Positions 41,423 to 54,100 of a stretch of DNA of 64,000 nucleotides are shown here, one piece after another. This stretch comes from Vanilla planifolia. Its lineage: Eukaryota > Streptophyta > Magnoliopsida > Asparagales > Orchidaceae. Positions within the stretch are counted from its first letter, which is position 1. Each line of letters opens with the position of its first letter. Position numbers and translations under genes: made by a program. The stretch lies in NCBI GenBank assembly GCA_023846275.1, contig CM043868.1, positions 18,757,755-18,821,754 on the forward strand. Reading direction: 5' to 3'. A model generated the notes under the pieces. That model was not told the origin of the DNA, did not search any database, and worked only from the letters and a program-made list of their open reading frames with translations.

Positions 41423-41501
<79 letters not shown>

Positions 41502-43190
41502 TTGGAGATCTAATCACCCTTCTTTCTTAATCTCTTCCAATACTTTATGATTATCCTTCTTAGGGCCTAATTATCTTGAACAACTTGTGTACCTTTTGGT
41601 AAGTAATTTGAATGAATCTCAATTTCTATACTATTTGGATTATTACTCGTAACATCATCATAAACGATAGTAGATTATTTAAAAATATTTAAAGTAGACC
41701 TTTCATCAAATATAATATATTTACTAATTATCAATTTAAATTTAGAAGGACACCAAAGTTTGTAATATTTTGTTCCATCTTCTCAAGTATAACCAAAGAA
41801 AGACACATTTCTTGGACCTAAGGTCCAATTTCTCTTCTCTAAATAGGAGTAAGTAACATAATAAAAAATCTTTAATTGAGAATAGTCAAAAGATTTATCT
41901 CTTTTCAAACGTCTTTATGTCTAGGACTATGTGAGGTAAAATATTGATTTGATGATAGGCTATGAAACATACTTCTACTTAGAATGACTTTGAAAGGCCT
42001 ATAATAAACAACATACATCTAGACCTTTTTAGAATAGTTTGGCTATATCTCTCAAATACATCATTTTATTGAGGAGCTTTTACACAAGTTTTATGCATAA
42101 TTATGTATTATTTTCTATAGAATTTATTGAATTTATTAAAACAAAACTTCAACCCATTATCAGTTTAAAGATACTTTATGATTTTTCTTATTTGATTCTC
42201 AATAAGTGTCTTCTATTAGACAAAGCTCTTAAAAAAGTAATTTGTTTTGAAAAAGAAAATCCATACTTTCTTATAGTAATCATAAATAAAAATCAACATG
42301 TATTTGGCATCGACCTTGGATGACTGCTGAGATGAACCCTATAAATTTGAATGAACATAATCTAAGGTCTTTTGGTTTTGTGTTGTTCAAGACTGAAAGC
42401 TAGTTTTCTATAATTACCCATATTATATTACTCACAAAACTCTATCTTTCTTATCACATCTTCAGATAAGAGCTCTCTTTTGTTTAGTTCAATTAGATCT
42501 CTCACTCAAGTGTTCTAATCACATCTGTCATAAATTTATGATGTTAGAATCTAAAATGGATGATACTACTGTTGCTCTTATCACAATAGATCATTTAAGA
42601 ATGTATAATATATTATTGATCCTCTTATCTTTCATTATAATCAGGTAATCATAAATAACTTTGATGGCTTTATCTTCTTTGACATATTGGTTACCTTTAA
42701 TGTCAAGTGTGTTAATAGAAATAAGATTTCTCTTTGAGTTTGAAATGTGCTCAACTTCATTAAGTGGGTGAACAGATCTATCAAAGATCTTGTCCTAACA
42801 ATTCCAATACATATAACACTGCATAATACGTCATTGTCCATAAGCACAACTCCATTGGTAATAGGCTCACAGGTGGCAAACCAATGCTTATTTGGTGTCA
42901 TATAAAAAGAGCTAGCTGAATATAGAATTCATTCTATCTTAAAGAATTTCCTAAATATGATATAGTTATGATGTCTCTAATACATTTTTCTTCACTAATT
43001 ATGTTGACTTCTTTTGATTTTTTAAATATGTAATCAAGTTTCTTAAATTTTATTTTTTTAGTTTAAAATAATATATTTTTATATGATATTTTTTATAATA
43101 GTAGTTATAAATCAAATTTATATGTTTAAATTTTGAACTTTTTTTTATTTGTATCATAAAAATCTCTCTGTTTTAAAAAATGATAAGAAA
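40747..43190 (-). pseudogene. copia gag-pol remnant, minus strand, ending inside RT
   Basis: Reading right to left: gag end (43190-42970), protease-side piece (42901-42641, HWFATCEPITNGVVLMDNDV), pre-integrase (about 42520-42430), integrase core (about 42380-42260, KYMLIFIYDYYKKVW), the linker before RT (about 41560-41280, split by the TA repeat) and RT with YIDD (40772-40761). It is homologous to the plus copy throughout but is a distinct, separately decayed sequence. It stops just after the YIDD motif, where gag text begins. Confidence 0.75.
41427..41499. repeat. (TA)36 microsatellite
   Basis: An uninterrupted TA run of 73 bases lies within the minus-strand copia remnant. The plus copy has only AAAGAGATATGCAATGG at the same place (near 39317-39333), so the array grew from a short ATAT seed after insertion. 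Confidence 0.98.
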
Positions 43191-43369
43191 AAACCTGTAA
43201 GCAAAAGAGATCTTCTATCTGAAGATATGAGGTCTCTTTTGCCGTTAGGAGTTCACGCACTCCACATGAACCCAAGAAGTTTCACGCCATTATAGATACT
43301 TTCGATGTGCGGGTCTTACCAGTGTTGAAACTGTCATGCCTATCTTTAAACTTCTCATGCATGTTTAAG

Positions 43370-43990
43370 ATCCTTCTCACCAAAAAGTGCAAGCTTCCTT
43401 ATACGACACGGAATCTGGAAACTCTTCTGCAGGACCCTGGAGATTCCGACGGGCCCTCTCGTCGTACACCCGACCCAAGCCAAAATCGATCCCACTACCC
43501 AGAACTCCGGTCCAGCGATCAGGAGGTTCGCACCATGCTTCTCTAATATCCAGCCATACCACTCCACCTGCGAATCGTATGTTACAGCTTAATTTTCATT
43601 AGTTTTATGGGTCAAATCGATGAATAGGTCCTCCTGGACGAGCAGGAGCACGATAGACACAATGTTGAGAACAGAGCCGAAGATGTGGAACAGGGGAACC
43701 AAGAGCTCGACAAAGGCTAGCTAGGGGTCGAATTCAACCAAGGAGAGACAAAGGTCAATGCTGGTCAAGTGTGTGGTGAGATCGTGGGCGTTACCGGTGG
43801 TTGGGAGGAACAGGGCGACGAGGATGGCGACCAGGCTGGGCTTAGCGTGGATGCCAGAAGAGGAGTGAAGCGACACGAAGCCGCCACAGAGGAGGATGGC
43901 AGCAAGGAGGTAGATCCCGGCGTTGAGATGCTTCTATCGGTTGCGGTGGGTGCGTGTGCGGATATCTCGTGAGTTTTTTAGCTTTGGCAT
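43370..43990 (-). pseudogene. broken gene for a multi-pass membrane protein
   Basis: From ATG 43990 on minus, one frame reads MPKLKNSRDIRTRTHRNR-stop-KHLNAGIYLLAAILLCGG, then SLVAILVALFLPTTGNAHDL, LVEFDP-stop-LAFVELLVPLFHIFGS and VLNIVSIVLLLVQE. After a short probable intron (acceptor CGCAG near 43567) it continues VEWYGWILEKHGANLLIAGP and EFWVVGSILAWVG, then shifts frame (VYDERA in one frame, VLQKSFQIPCRIRKLALF in another). Two stops, at least one frameshift and a donor site I cannot find mark it as a pseudogene. Several hydrophobic helices show an integral membrane protein. I do not know the family by name. The GC-rich text stands out from the AT-rich surroundings, so decay may be fairly recent. 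Confidence 0.6.
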
Positions 43991-44219
43991 TGTGTTCGAT
44001 CTCTGGGCGTCTGCAGAGAGAAGCAAGCCGCACGAGAGATCTGTGGAAGGGGAATGGGTACCCGATGCAGTGGATGAAGCTTTCATCTTCTATCCCAGTG
44101 AATTCGCCTTCTAGCTCGAAACCGCTGAAGCTGAAGTCTTTTGATCTGGCTTCATGGGCCGGGCCGCTAAAGAAAAAAAGCAAAAAACCGAAGAGAAAAA
44201 CTGCATATGTCATATTTTA

Positions 44220-44870
44220 AAAAGTATTTTTTTATATTTAATACTTAAGAATTTAAAATTTCTTACAGAACAAATTCATCCTAAGATACTGAACAACTAT
44301 GTTAACTTTTTAAATTAATTATGTGTAATTACTAAATTAAATAAATTTACAATATAATTAAGTATTATTTGATAAATAAATTAACAAATAAAAAATTAAT
44401 AATATAAAATAAAGTATAAAGTATAAAATATGAAATATAAAAAAAATCCAATTTGTTAAATATAATTTTGAATTTTTTTTTATTTTTTTAATAATAATCA
44501 AAATTTTAACGTTTGATCTCATAATAACAACTTTTAAAAAACTCAAATTGAAAAACTAAATTAAAAAAGATAAATCATATTTTTGAATTAGATGCTAATT
44601 TTAAGATTAAAATAATTATTTAATAGTAATTTAGGATTAAAATAAAACATAGTTGAATTAAAATTTAGAAAATATAACACGTATACAAGTATATTTTATG
44701 TAATATGCATATAAAACTCTCAAGCAAAAACTAGGCGCTGTTTAATGCTGTTATACTATAAAGCCAGAAAGAAATCTTCGTTATACCAAGAGTGTTTTTT
44801 TAATAAACATTAAAAAATATTTTATAATCATTTTATTATTCCCCAAAATAATTAAATATAATAGGTCATT
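44220..44870. other. AT-rich spacer
   Basis: Very AT-rich, with no gene or recognisable repeat. It separates the membrane-protein pseudogene from the TROL promoter. Confidence 0.5.
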
Positions 44871-44946
44871 TTAAGAGCCAGCTCCCGCCATTTTAAGCCG
44901 CACATAAACCCCAGCAGAAATCCACATTAGCTGATCCTCTCATTAA

Positions 44947-44952
44947 CACGTG
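44947..44952. promoter_or_regulatory. G-box (CACGTG) upstream of TROL
   Basis: A perfect palindromic CACGTG sits 157 bases before the TROL ATG at 45109. G-boxes bind bZIP and bHLH (PIF/HY5-type) factors and are common in light-regulated photosynthesis genes. The motif is certain, but its use here is inferred. Confidence 0.45.
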
Positions 44953-45108
44953 CCAACCTGTTATTCGGGCTCATCTTCTATTCCACATCGCCCACATCGC
45001 CTTCCCCTCACTCATCTGCAAGCGTTCCATCGCCGAGGAGCAACCAACCCAGTCTACTCGACACCCAGTGGGATTCCATTTCCCCATTTGAAGACACAAA
45101 AATATGCC

Positions 45109-48100
45109 ATGGAGGTTCTCAACGCTGCCGGCCTAGCTCCAATTGCGATCCCCAAGATTCCTAGTTCCTTCGAGAAGAGGGTAGAGTTCAAGAGGCCTCT
45201 TATCCCCTTCAAACCTTTGAGGACCTCCGCCTCTATTTTGCGGGGTTTGGGAGAGGGTTTTGCTGCTCTCTCCTCTGTTTTTCACGTTGCTGGCTCTGTC
45301 AATGCTCTCACCTACGAGGAGGCATTGAGCCAGACTATTGTTCCGAGCGATTTCAACTTTCGTTTCACCATCGATTGGCTCCTCAGGTTCGCATCAGAGA
45401 AACCTCTGATCTCCAGCGTAGTGGCGGCATCGGTGGCTGTTCCTCTTATTTTGTTGCCAGTGTTGGGAAGCTCCAAGGCTTGGGGAGTGGAGTCGGCTAA
45501 GAATGCATTTTCGAAGCTTGCAGAGGATGCTAGTGCGCAATTGCTTGATATAAGGGAAACGAAGGAGTTTAAGGAGGTCGGGAGTCCTGACGTCCGTGCA
45601 TTGAAGAAGAAGGTGGTGGCCATTCCATTTAGGAGTGATGACAAGGAGGGGTTCTTAAAGAAGCTCAATGCGAAGCTTAATGACCCTAAAAATACCACGT
45701 TGTTTGTTCTTGACAAGTACGACTCAATACAAGCTTTAAAATATATTTCACTTTTTTCCCATAGAATACAAGGTTTGTAGAGATTTGCACACACATTCAT
45801 CTAATTAGTTCAATACTTAGAATTTTTCCTCTTCAACTTGTGTACACTTGTTGTGCTTTTAATTATTTAATAATTAAATAGCATAATAACCTTACCCTAA
45901 ACATTCATTTTATTAACAAAGTAATATTTGGACCTTTCATTTATTGTCATGTTTGTTGTTACCGAATTTGTAAATAAAATATCTAGCATCAAAACTTTTG
46001 TTGGTGATAATTATGAAGGATGACAATAAAATCATGTTAATTCTTGATATAAATCATTGATTTTGTTTTTAGAGAACTCATGTTTAAAGAAGAATACGAC
46101 TCATGCTTAAAGAAGAATACGATGATATTTTGTTAAAAATTAAGCATGCATGTGAAATTTAAGATGCTCATGTTTGCAAATATATCGTCAACAATGCTGA
46201 TGTCAAAATACATATAAGAAGAGTTTTTTAATTTCAAAGTCTCTAAAAACAAAGATGTTTTTGCTCACTTTAATTAATGCCATGTTTTAGTTCTTAAATT
46301 GAATAATGAAGGAATGATTCTTCTTGAATCTTTCATTTGTTATTTTGATGGGAAAATTGTTTTCTATATAGAAGAATTATAAGATTAATATTAGACATAC
46401 AAGAAAAGATATCACCATATATGGCCTTACACGATGCGATTCCACGTATTAGGATTTAGGAAAACAATGTATAGAAGGTCAACATTGAGAAAGTTGATGA
46501 AATCACCTATGACTAACTTGGTTGACCACAAGTCTAGAAAAATCAACAATTATAGAGGTCAAAATCATTTGATTGTCTCAATGCAACTAGCTTACAACCC
46601 TATAACCCAAAGGATTGGAAGAAAAATGAATATTTTGTTCTATGACTAACTTGGTTGACCACAAGTCTAGAAAAATCAACAATTATAGAGGTCAAAATCA
46701 TTTGATTGTCTCAATGCAACTAGCTTACAACCCTATAACCCAAAGGATTGGAAGAAAAGTGAATATTTTGTTCTATGATAAGCTAGATCATCATATTTAT
46801 TAATATTGGCACAAGAAAGGAGATGAAAATCTTATTAAGCTAAGAGTTAATCCAACCAAGGTAGTTGTTATTATTACAATTATCTCTAGTAAAGGATAAC
46901 ATATAGTTAGTTGAATGCATATCCATCATATACATATTTGTGGTAATAGAAACTTTCATCTTCTATATAGCTATAGTGGAAGGAGTTCAGATGATCTTTC
47001 TTGGAAATTCTAAACCTACATCTATGATTGGTTAGGTGAGAGTATTTTGATGTTAACTTCAAAGGTTATTCTCTTTCTAGGTAATGTTTTGTATATGCTA
47101 AAGATTCATTAAAACTTTGTCTATTTTTATTCTTAATAAAGTAAACACGATAGTCATATTGGATGGGGACAGATTATTATGATTTATGATGGAAATTTGT
47201 GGAGAAAGTTTTTTTGATAATGATACGTTTCTTTTGAATATATTTGACAACATTATTATAGGTTTTTATGATTTTGTTTATTTTCTTTGATTATGTTGAT
47301 TTATGATATAGTAGACTTAGTCATCTTAGGTTTTCTTGTACAGAGAAAAATACATATTTTGGTACATTTTAAATTTAAGTGAGAAATGTCATGTGCCAAA
47401 ACCAAACAAATTAAAAGCATACTTGAATTCATGCATAAAAGAGAAACTTAATTGTTTGGTTTAATTAATTTTTATTTTGGTGGCATGAAATCCATCATGG
47501 GTAATTAATCTTTATTGATGATTGTTTGTGGTTTTCTAAACTATTTCTACTCATAAATGCATATGAGACAATTTTTTTAGGGATTTTCAAATTAGAGGTT
47601 AGAAATAATTTTGACAAAAAATTTGGGCCTATATATACATAATAAAAAAATATTATCATGTGTTGAGTTGGTTACTTAAATATTTAATAATAATTTTGTT
47701 ATATGTTTGAGTAATAATAAACTACCTATTGTACTTGAGGGGTATATTCTAATTGGGGCTCTAATTTAGATAAGTCAAAGTTCACTAGTAATTATGCATT
47801 ACACTCTATGGAGGTGTAGATTTTTAGAAATCTTTCAATCAAACTTACATGAAAAAATCAACCATGATGTTAAAGTTTATAATCTTAGAAATGGCAAAAA
47901 TTTGAAGCTATTAAAAATTTGTTAGCAAATGTTTCCATTTAGAAGAAGCTTGTGCTACCAATACACATACATTGGATTATCAAACTATAATAATTAAAGA
48001 AAATGATCTACAATAGGAGTAGACATATTTTCTAAAGGCATAGTATTTTTAAACAGCTCTTGAATGATGAGGTGGTTACCCTTAAGTTTATAAGATTGGA

Positions 48101-51100
48101 GATGAACCTCTCAGGTTTCTAGAAAAGCCACTAAATAAGAAGCAATGGTTAGTATATTGGTTGGAATGAAACTTATGCCTAATACAATAATTAATAGTGA
48201 TGGAAATCCAATATATGCAAATGGAGATGTTAGGCATTATACTCATATAGTTAATGACAAATCTTTGCTTAATTAATTGATATAATAACTTAGTAATTTA
48301 TTGTGAGATGTTCCTTCTTATAATATATATAATATAGGTATACAATGATAGGGTTCTGTATATATTCTTAATGATCTTTGTAGCCTTTTATAATGGTACT
48401 TTGTCCAGTTACAATACACATTGATGGAGTCACCTATGAGTACAGAATTGGAATCAGCCACTTATGAGAAAGTTATGCATTTTATAGAGTACTTATGAAT
48501 TGAGATGATGCAATACCAAAATATATTGAATTATGTTTTAAAGCTGTTTGAACAGTGTGGTGTGGGAACTAAAAATGTGCTTGACACGAAAGGAACTAAG
48601 TTCATTCAGACATGGTTTCACCAAGTTCTTATGTTTCTATTATTATTTTTCATATATATTAATTCATAATCCAAAATACTAATATTTAATTTTAGTTTTA
48701 GTCATTGTATTTCAAAGATATGGTTTAATGGGGTTTTAGCTTTCTTCCATTAGTGCCATATTGTGGAGGGAAACAATGCTTATAGAGTTTATGAAATTCT
48801 AATCTATGTTGATGAGCTTAGAATAGGAGATTTGCTCACATGTATAAGACATAACAAGTTAACTCAAAACAAGGAATCCCAACCCCAACCAAAAGCATGT
48901 AATTGGTTCCCAATTGGCTGATTTATTATTATTATTTTTTTCATTTTTATTTTGTCTAACAATCTTACTTGCAACGTTGAGTCATTAGTAGGAGAATGCC
49001 TTTGTAGTGGCATTTTGCAAAACAAAGCATTTACATCTTCCAAAAAATCTCTTATCTTCATGCCTGTGCTCCTTGTTTCTCCTCTTTTTCTCTCTGTTTT
49101 TTTTCTTTTTTTTTTTGTGAATTCTGTATGCCAATAGGCTAATACCAACAATTGTCATTGATGAGTGCATGTTATGGGAGAGGCATTGCTTTATGTTGGA
49201 GAACTGTAGTCAATGATCTATATACTGAAAATTGTCTTCGATGGAAAAAAGGTTCTTAATGCCAATTCTATTGCGTGCCTATGTTTGATTTTTCTCAATT
49301 CCTTCAAAAGACTTGTTTTCAAAATCAGATTTCTAACTAATGTTTCTTCTATTTTTGACAGCCTATGTTCTTCAAACAGCATTGCAAATTACGACAATAC
49401 AAACCCGATTATATGCCGCTTCTCTGTTTTTTTATATCTTTTGCGAAGAGGATTGATCAGTCATTTGCTATCATAAAATTGCATCATAATGCTACAAATA
49501 ATGGTCAAATGTTTGTTTGCTTGTGGGAAAAATTCAACATGGATGCTAAAAAGCTACTATATTGTTAAAGAATTTCTTTATTAATACCTCCTAGCGTTCT
49601 GGAATTGGGCAAAACAGTATAGAGAGTGGTTGACCATAGAATGCAATTATTGTTTGTTTTTTTATAAAGGTTTCCAACTGTGTCTGTTTTGCATCTGCTT
49701 CTAATACAGTGATTGTTTCCCTTGAGTAGAATTGATCTATTTCATGTTTCTATAGATTTTTTTGTACTCTTTTTATTTGGAACTAATTGTGGGGGAAATT
49801 TCAATTAAAGCTAGGTTTGATGGGAACTCTAAACTAGTTGCAGAATTGGTGACTGCTAATGGCTTTAAAGCTGCTTTTGCAATAAAAGATGGAGCTGAAG
49901 GTGCTCGAGGATGGATGGTTGCTACTTGAAGCCATAATATGTTATGCTTTAGTTTGCATAATATTTACCTGAAAACACATTTTTAGAAAATGATGATCAG
50001 GATATCTATATAAGCTTATCAAGAAGAATTGTTTGTGCAGAATAGTGGGCTTCCTTGGTCATCTCCGAACAAGGCATTTTTTTATTTTGATGAATTAAAA
50101 GACGCAATCACCGGATCAGTTGGGGTAATTCTGATACTGTAGCACTGAGAGCCTTGTTTTCCTTTTATTTTCTTTTTGGTATACTAATTCCGTTTTCTTT
50201 TCCTTTTGCTCGTTGGTATGGTGATGCTTTATTATTAGAGAAACTGCTAAGCAAACTTCAATTATAGTTTCTATAATTAAAAAAAATGATAGGTTTTGCA
50301 ACATTTTGTAAATATTGAATACTACTGATTCTTAAATTCGTTGTGTTCTGTTGAGGCACTTCTAAAGAGTTGCAATTTGATTTGAAAACTTTGGGTGGTT
50401 TGGTTTAATCCTAACTTGCTACTGTGTAAGTCATAAGCTCAACTTGTGCTCAACTCAGTGGCATTTCTGTTTATAAAATTTTATAGTATATGAAACAATA
50501 GTTTTCTAGACATCTCTCCTACGACATGTAGAACATGCATTGAGAAATGCGTCAACTTGGGACTTATTCTACTGTTTATACGTTACATATTTCTCTTCCA
50601 TTCAATCCTTATCTTTGCCATGTTATCATGGTATTGCCAGCAGACAAGCATGCCCATTATAGATCAAATGATTATCTATATCCAATTGACTATCTATCAT
50701 GTCCTTGATATAGAAGTTGATATAGGTGTTAGGAGATTTGATGTTTCTTTTAATTCTTTTCTCTATTTGAGAAAGGATAGACTGCTGCAATTGAATTTTA
50801 GTAGTCATGCCTACTGTAAATTTTGTTTTTATGTATATTGGCACTTCTTTCACCGGCCCCCTTGAGTCAGTGGCTGGTCATTGCTACTACCTTGACGTCA
50901 AAGATGATATTCCCTAACAACTAGTAATTTTGAATTAAGAATGGAGCTATTTCCTTTAGAATGCTTAAATTTCTTTACTAATATTTCATGCATTTGATAT
51001 CGATATTCATTCTCACTTAATGGAAAAGATTTCCATATGAAGGGCGGCTTTAAAAGGCTAAAATTGCTAAAATAGCCTACAAATACTTTTGCTTATGGAC

Positions 51101-54100
51101 CACTTATCAGGATGGTTGTTCTGCGTTCAAATTATAAGCATTGGGTAACGACAAAGTTCTCTTAACATGCTTTCTGTGATTTTATAGTTACTGTTTAAGT
51201 TAACTTATCACAGGATCAAACATGTTCAGGAGATTTCAATTGATTTAGTGGTCGGTTCAAAATTTTGTTGACATTATGACATAGGGTTTGCATTATGAGG
51301 ATATTTAGTGCAATTTCAATAAAGTGTTTCTAGCTATTGAACTTGTATCAAGATGCTCTTTAATATGTAGTTTTATGCATTCTTTATAAGTTAACCACAG
51401 TTTCAATTACGTTTAGGAGACCTCGGATGGTCTTTCCCTGACACTTGGTATAGCCGCTGCTACTGGCTTGGGTTTTTTAGCCTTCACCGAGGTGAATTCC
51501 TTGTGTTTGTTAGTGAATCCAAACAAAGAATTCATTATCTATTCACGTAAGTTTATTATCAATTAATTACCTAATGTTGTGCTGCAGACAGAGGCTTTAC
51601 TTCAGCTTGTGGGCTCTGCTGCCATTATACAGTTTATCACCAAGAAGCTCTTGTTTGCAGAAGTTTGTCTTAAATTTGTTTACGGTTCTAAAGTTTATTC
51701 TACTCCACATTCCACTTTGATTGTGCCAGTCATATTTAACTAAAAAGTCATAGTCTTTTGGCAGGATCGCAAGGTAACATTACAGCAACTTGACGAGTTC
51801 TTGAATAAAAAGGTTGCTCCTAAGGAGTTTTTTAATGAGATAAAGGTAGAATAATGCCAACTTTAAATTGATCATTGAAAGATTGTAGCACCTTTTTTAT
51901 GCTCCTAAATATACCAAATTATTCCTTGTTTCTGGTGTTCTACAAACAATCTTTACATATTCCAGGGGTGATACTGCAAAAGTAAAAGAGAAGAAACACA
52001 GCAAGTGAGAGCAGGTAGAAAGAGGTAGAAGATTGAAACTAAAGAGCGAACATACTGGAGAGTAAAAGATCTCTTCATTACGGCTAAGATAATAGCAAGC
52101 CTATATTGGCATACAGTTAGAATTCAGCCATACACATGGCTTAGCGTCAGGATTTAAGAGAAATAGTAGAATGCATATAACAGCTACTATCAATAGTGGG
52201 CTGGGCCTACTGAACTTAGCCATAAGGGGCAATTGTTGCCTAAAAATCCTACACAATCGAAGCTGCAAAGTGCTGACATTGATAGATGTTCTCAATAGCA
52301 CAAATCTGTCAGTGGGTAGACCATTTGATGAAGATTTTCTTAAGTTTCTATGAAGGAAAAACATGGCAAATTTGAATATAACCATTCAACAAACTCACCT
52401 ATGAAATGATAACAATTTTTATGTCTTGTGCAAACATAAATGACTAGGTTTGCTATCTTATTGTTGAACCTCATGGGTCTTAACAATAATATATTGTTTT
52501 GATAATAACAAATCCTTAATGTATTTTATTTTGTGATCAAACATGTTTAGTTATTATGTTATTGGCTATTTCAAAGATATGTAGACAAAGTGGCCTACTA
52601 ATTATGATATAAATGAATAAAGTTTCCAAAACTATTAGTCAAACCAATTGAAGACAAGAGAAAGTAGTTTGTTTGTCTTGAAGATTCATGTGTCCTAGAA
52701 GCGTATCAAGGTTCCGTAGTTCTTAAGGCATGTTTAAGGATTGAAAAATGTTATCATCTATATTCAAGAGCTTATACTTCACTAACAATAGCACTTGCAT
52801 ATCACTTGGAAAAACTTGCATTGATTGCTAAAACCCAAAGTGCATGCATTTAAAACTTTTTAGTTTAATTTACTCATTTTGTAGATATAAATGCTTGAGT
52901 TTCTAGAGAATGAATAATGAAGAATGATATAATTTGAATTTGTAAAAATAAGCAATAAAGTGATTAAAATTCATTGATTTTAATATATAAAATTCATTGA
53001 TTTTAATATATAAAATTCACTACATATAGAATGTTTAGCATATTTGGGGTATATGATCATGAAGGACAATTCTATCATTAGCGTATTGAGCGATCTTACA
53101 GTATGATCATGTGATCAAATAGTATGATCTGGTTCAAATGAGATATGTATTGGTGATTGAAGTCTAATGGAGTATGACACTGAGCAATCGATATAGAATG
53201 AAATCCTAAAAATTTCATACGATATGATATTATTTATTATACACTATAATTAGATAAGGTCAAATATATTAAGAGCACATTGGAATATGAATTATAAAAA
53301 TATTATGGTATCATATGAATTAGTACATCATATGATACAACCTATAAAAATATATATAATTCTCAAATCAAGTTTTAAATTTTTACAATATTAAGATTTT
53401 CATATGATATGATAATTTCTAATATATAATATGTTTAGTTCAAAATTATTTATACATAGTTTAAAAAAATGAAAATTTTCATACAGTGTATTAATATTTT
53501 AATGGATTGTAAGTTCAATATGTGAACTTTTCTTATTATACAGTATGAACGGAAGCAAAAATCATTTAATTTAGTGAAAAAGCAAGGATAGGTTTAACTA
53601 TTTAAGGTGATATTCTAATTTGAGAGATAAAAGTAGGGGAGAAGGGAGTAGAGGGGTAGTGGAAGGAGGTATGTGCGAGAAGGTTGGATTGTTTCTTGCT
53701 ATAGTAGTATGAGATATGATTGATTATGGTATAGGTTTTATTGGAAGTATAGATAAATCAAATAGTAATGTTAAATTAAAATATTTTAGTAGAGTTGTAG
53801 AATTTGAAGTAGATTCTGAAGAAGTTTTATATATAGATATATTCTCATTAGAATTAACATGTCTAGATATGTATACATGTTTTTTATATCAGGCAACTAT
53901 GCACTTTGTGTTTGGTATCATATCCCCAAAAAGTGCAAGTTTTAAATTTTGACATATTGTGTTGGTGTATTTAATAGTTAGTAAAGGGATACAAAACAAC
54001 AAAAAACATGTAGAAAAATATTATTAGTAACTTTGACCATTGAGCTAAATGAGAAAACCTTGAGTTTGTCTAGACAAAAAGACCTTGTCATTTTGTTTAT

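Larger units (their letters stand above)
36612..43310. mobile_element. composite of decayed Ty1/copia elements
   Basis: The block contains one plus-strand copia copy (about 36977-40250) followed by minus-strand copia pieces (about 40260-43190). It is flanked by a similar segment of about 70 bases in the same orientation, at about 36612-36680 and 43232-43305 (GAGTTCAC..ACTTCATACGAACCTAAGAAATTTCACGTC-like text), which may be LTR remnants. Every frame is broken by stops, so no copy can be active. The order of pieces is not that of a single element; see the sub-features and findings. Confidence 0.75.

Noticed and set aside
44950..45108. N-terminal extension of TROL
   Set aside because: The open frame upstream begins with GTG inside the G-box, with no in-frame ATG before 45109. 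The MEVLN start matches the family.
53716..53952. Open plus-strand frame of 78 codons in TROL intron 6
   Set aside because: No family resemblance, AT-rich codons and no splice context that would keep the TROL frame.
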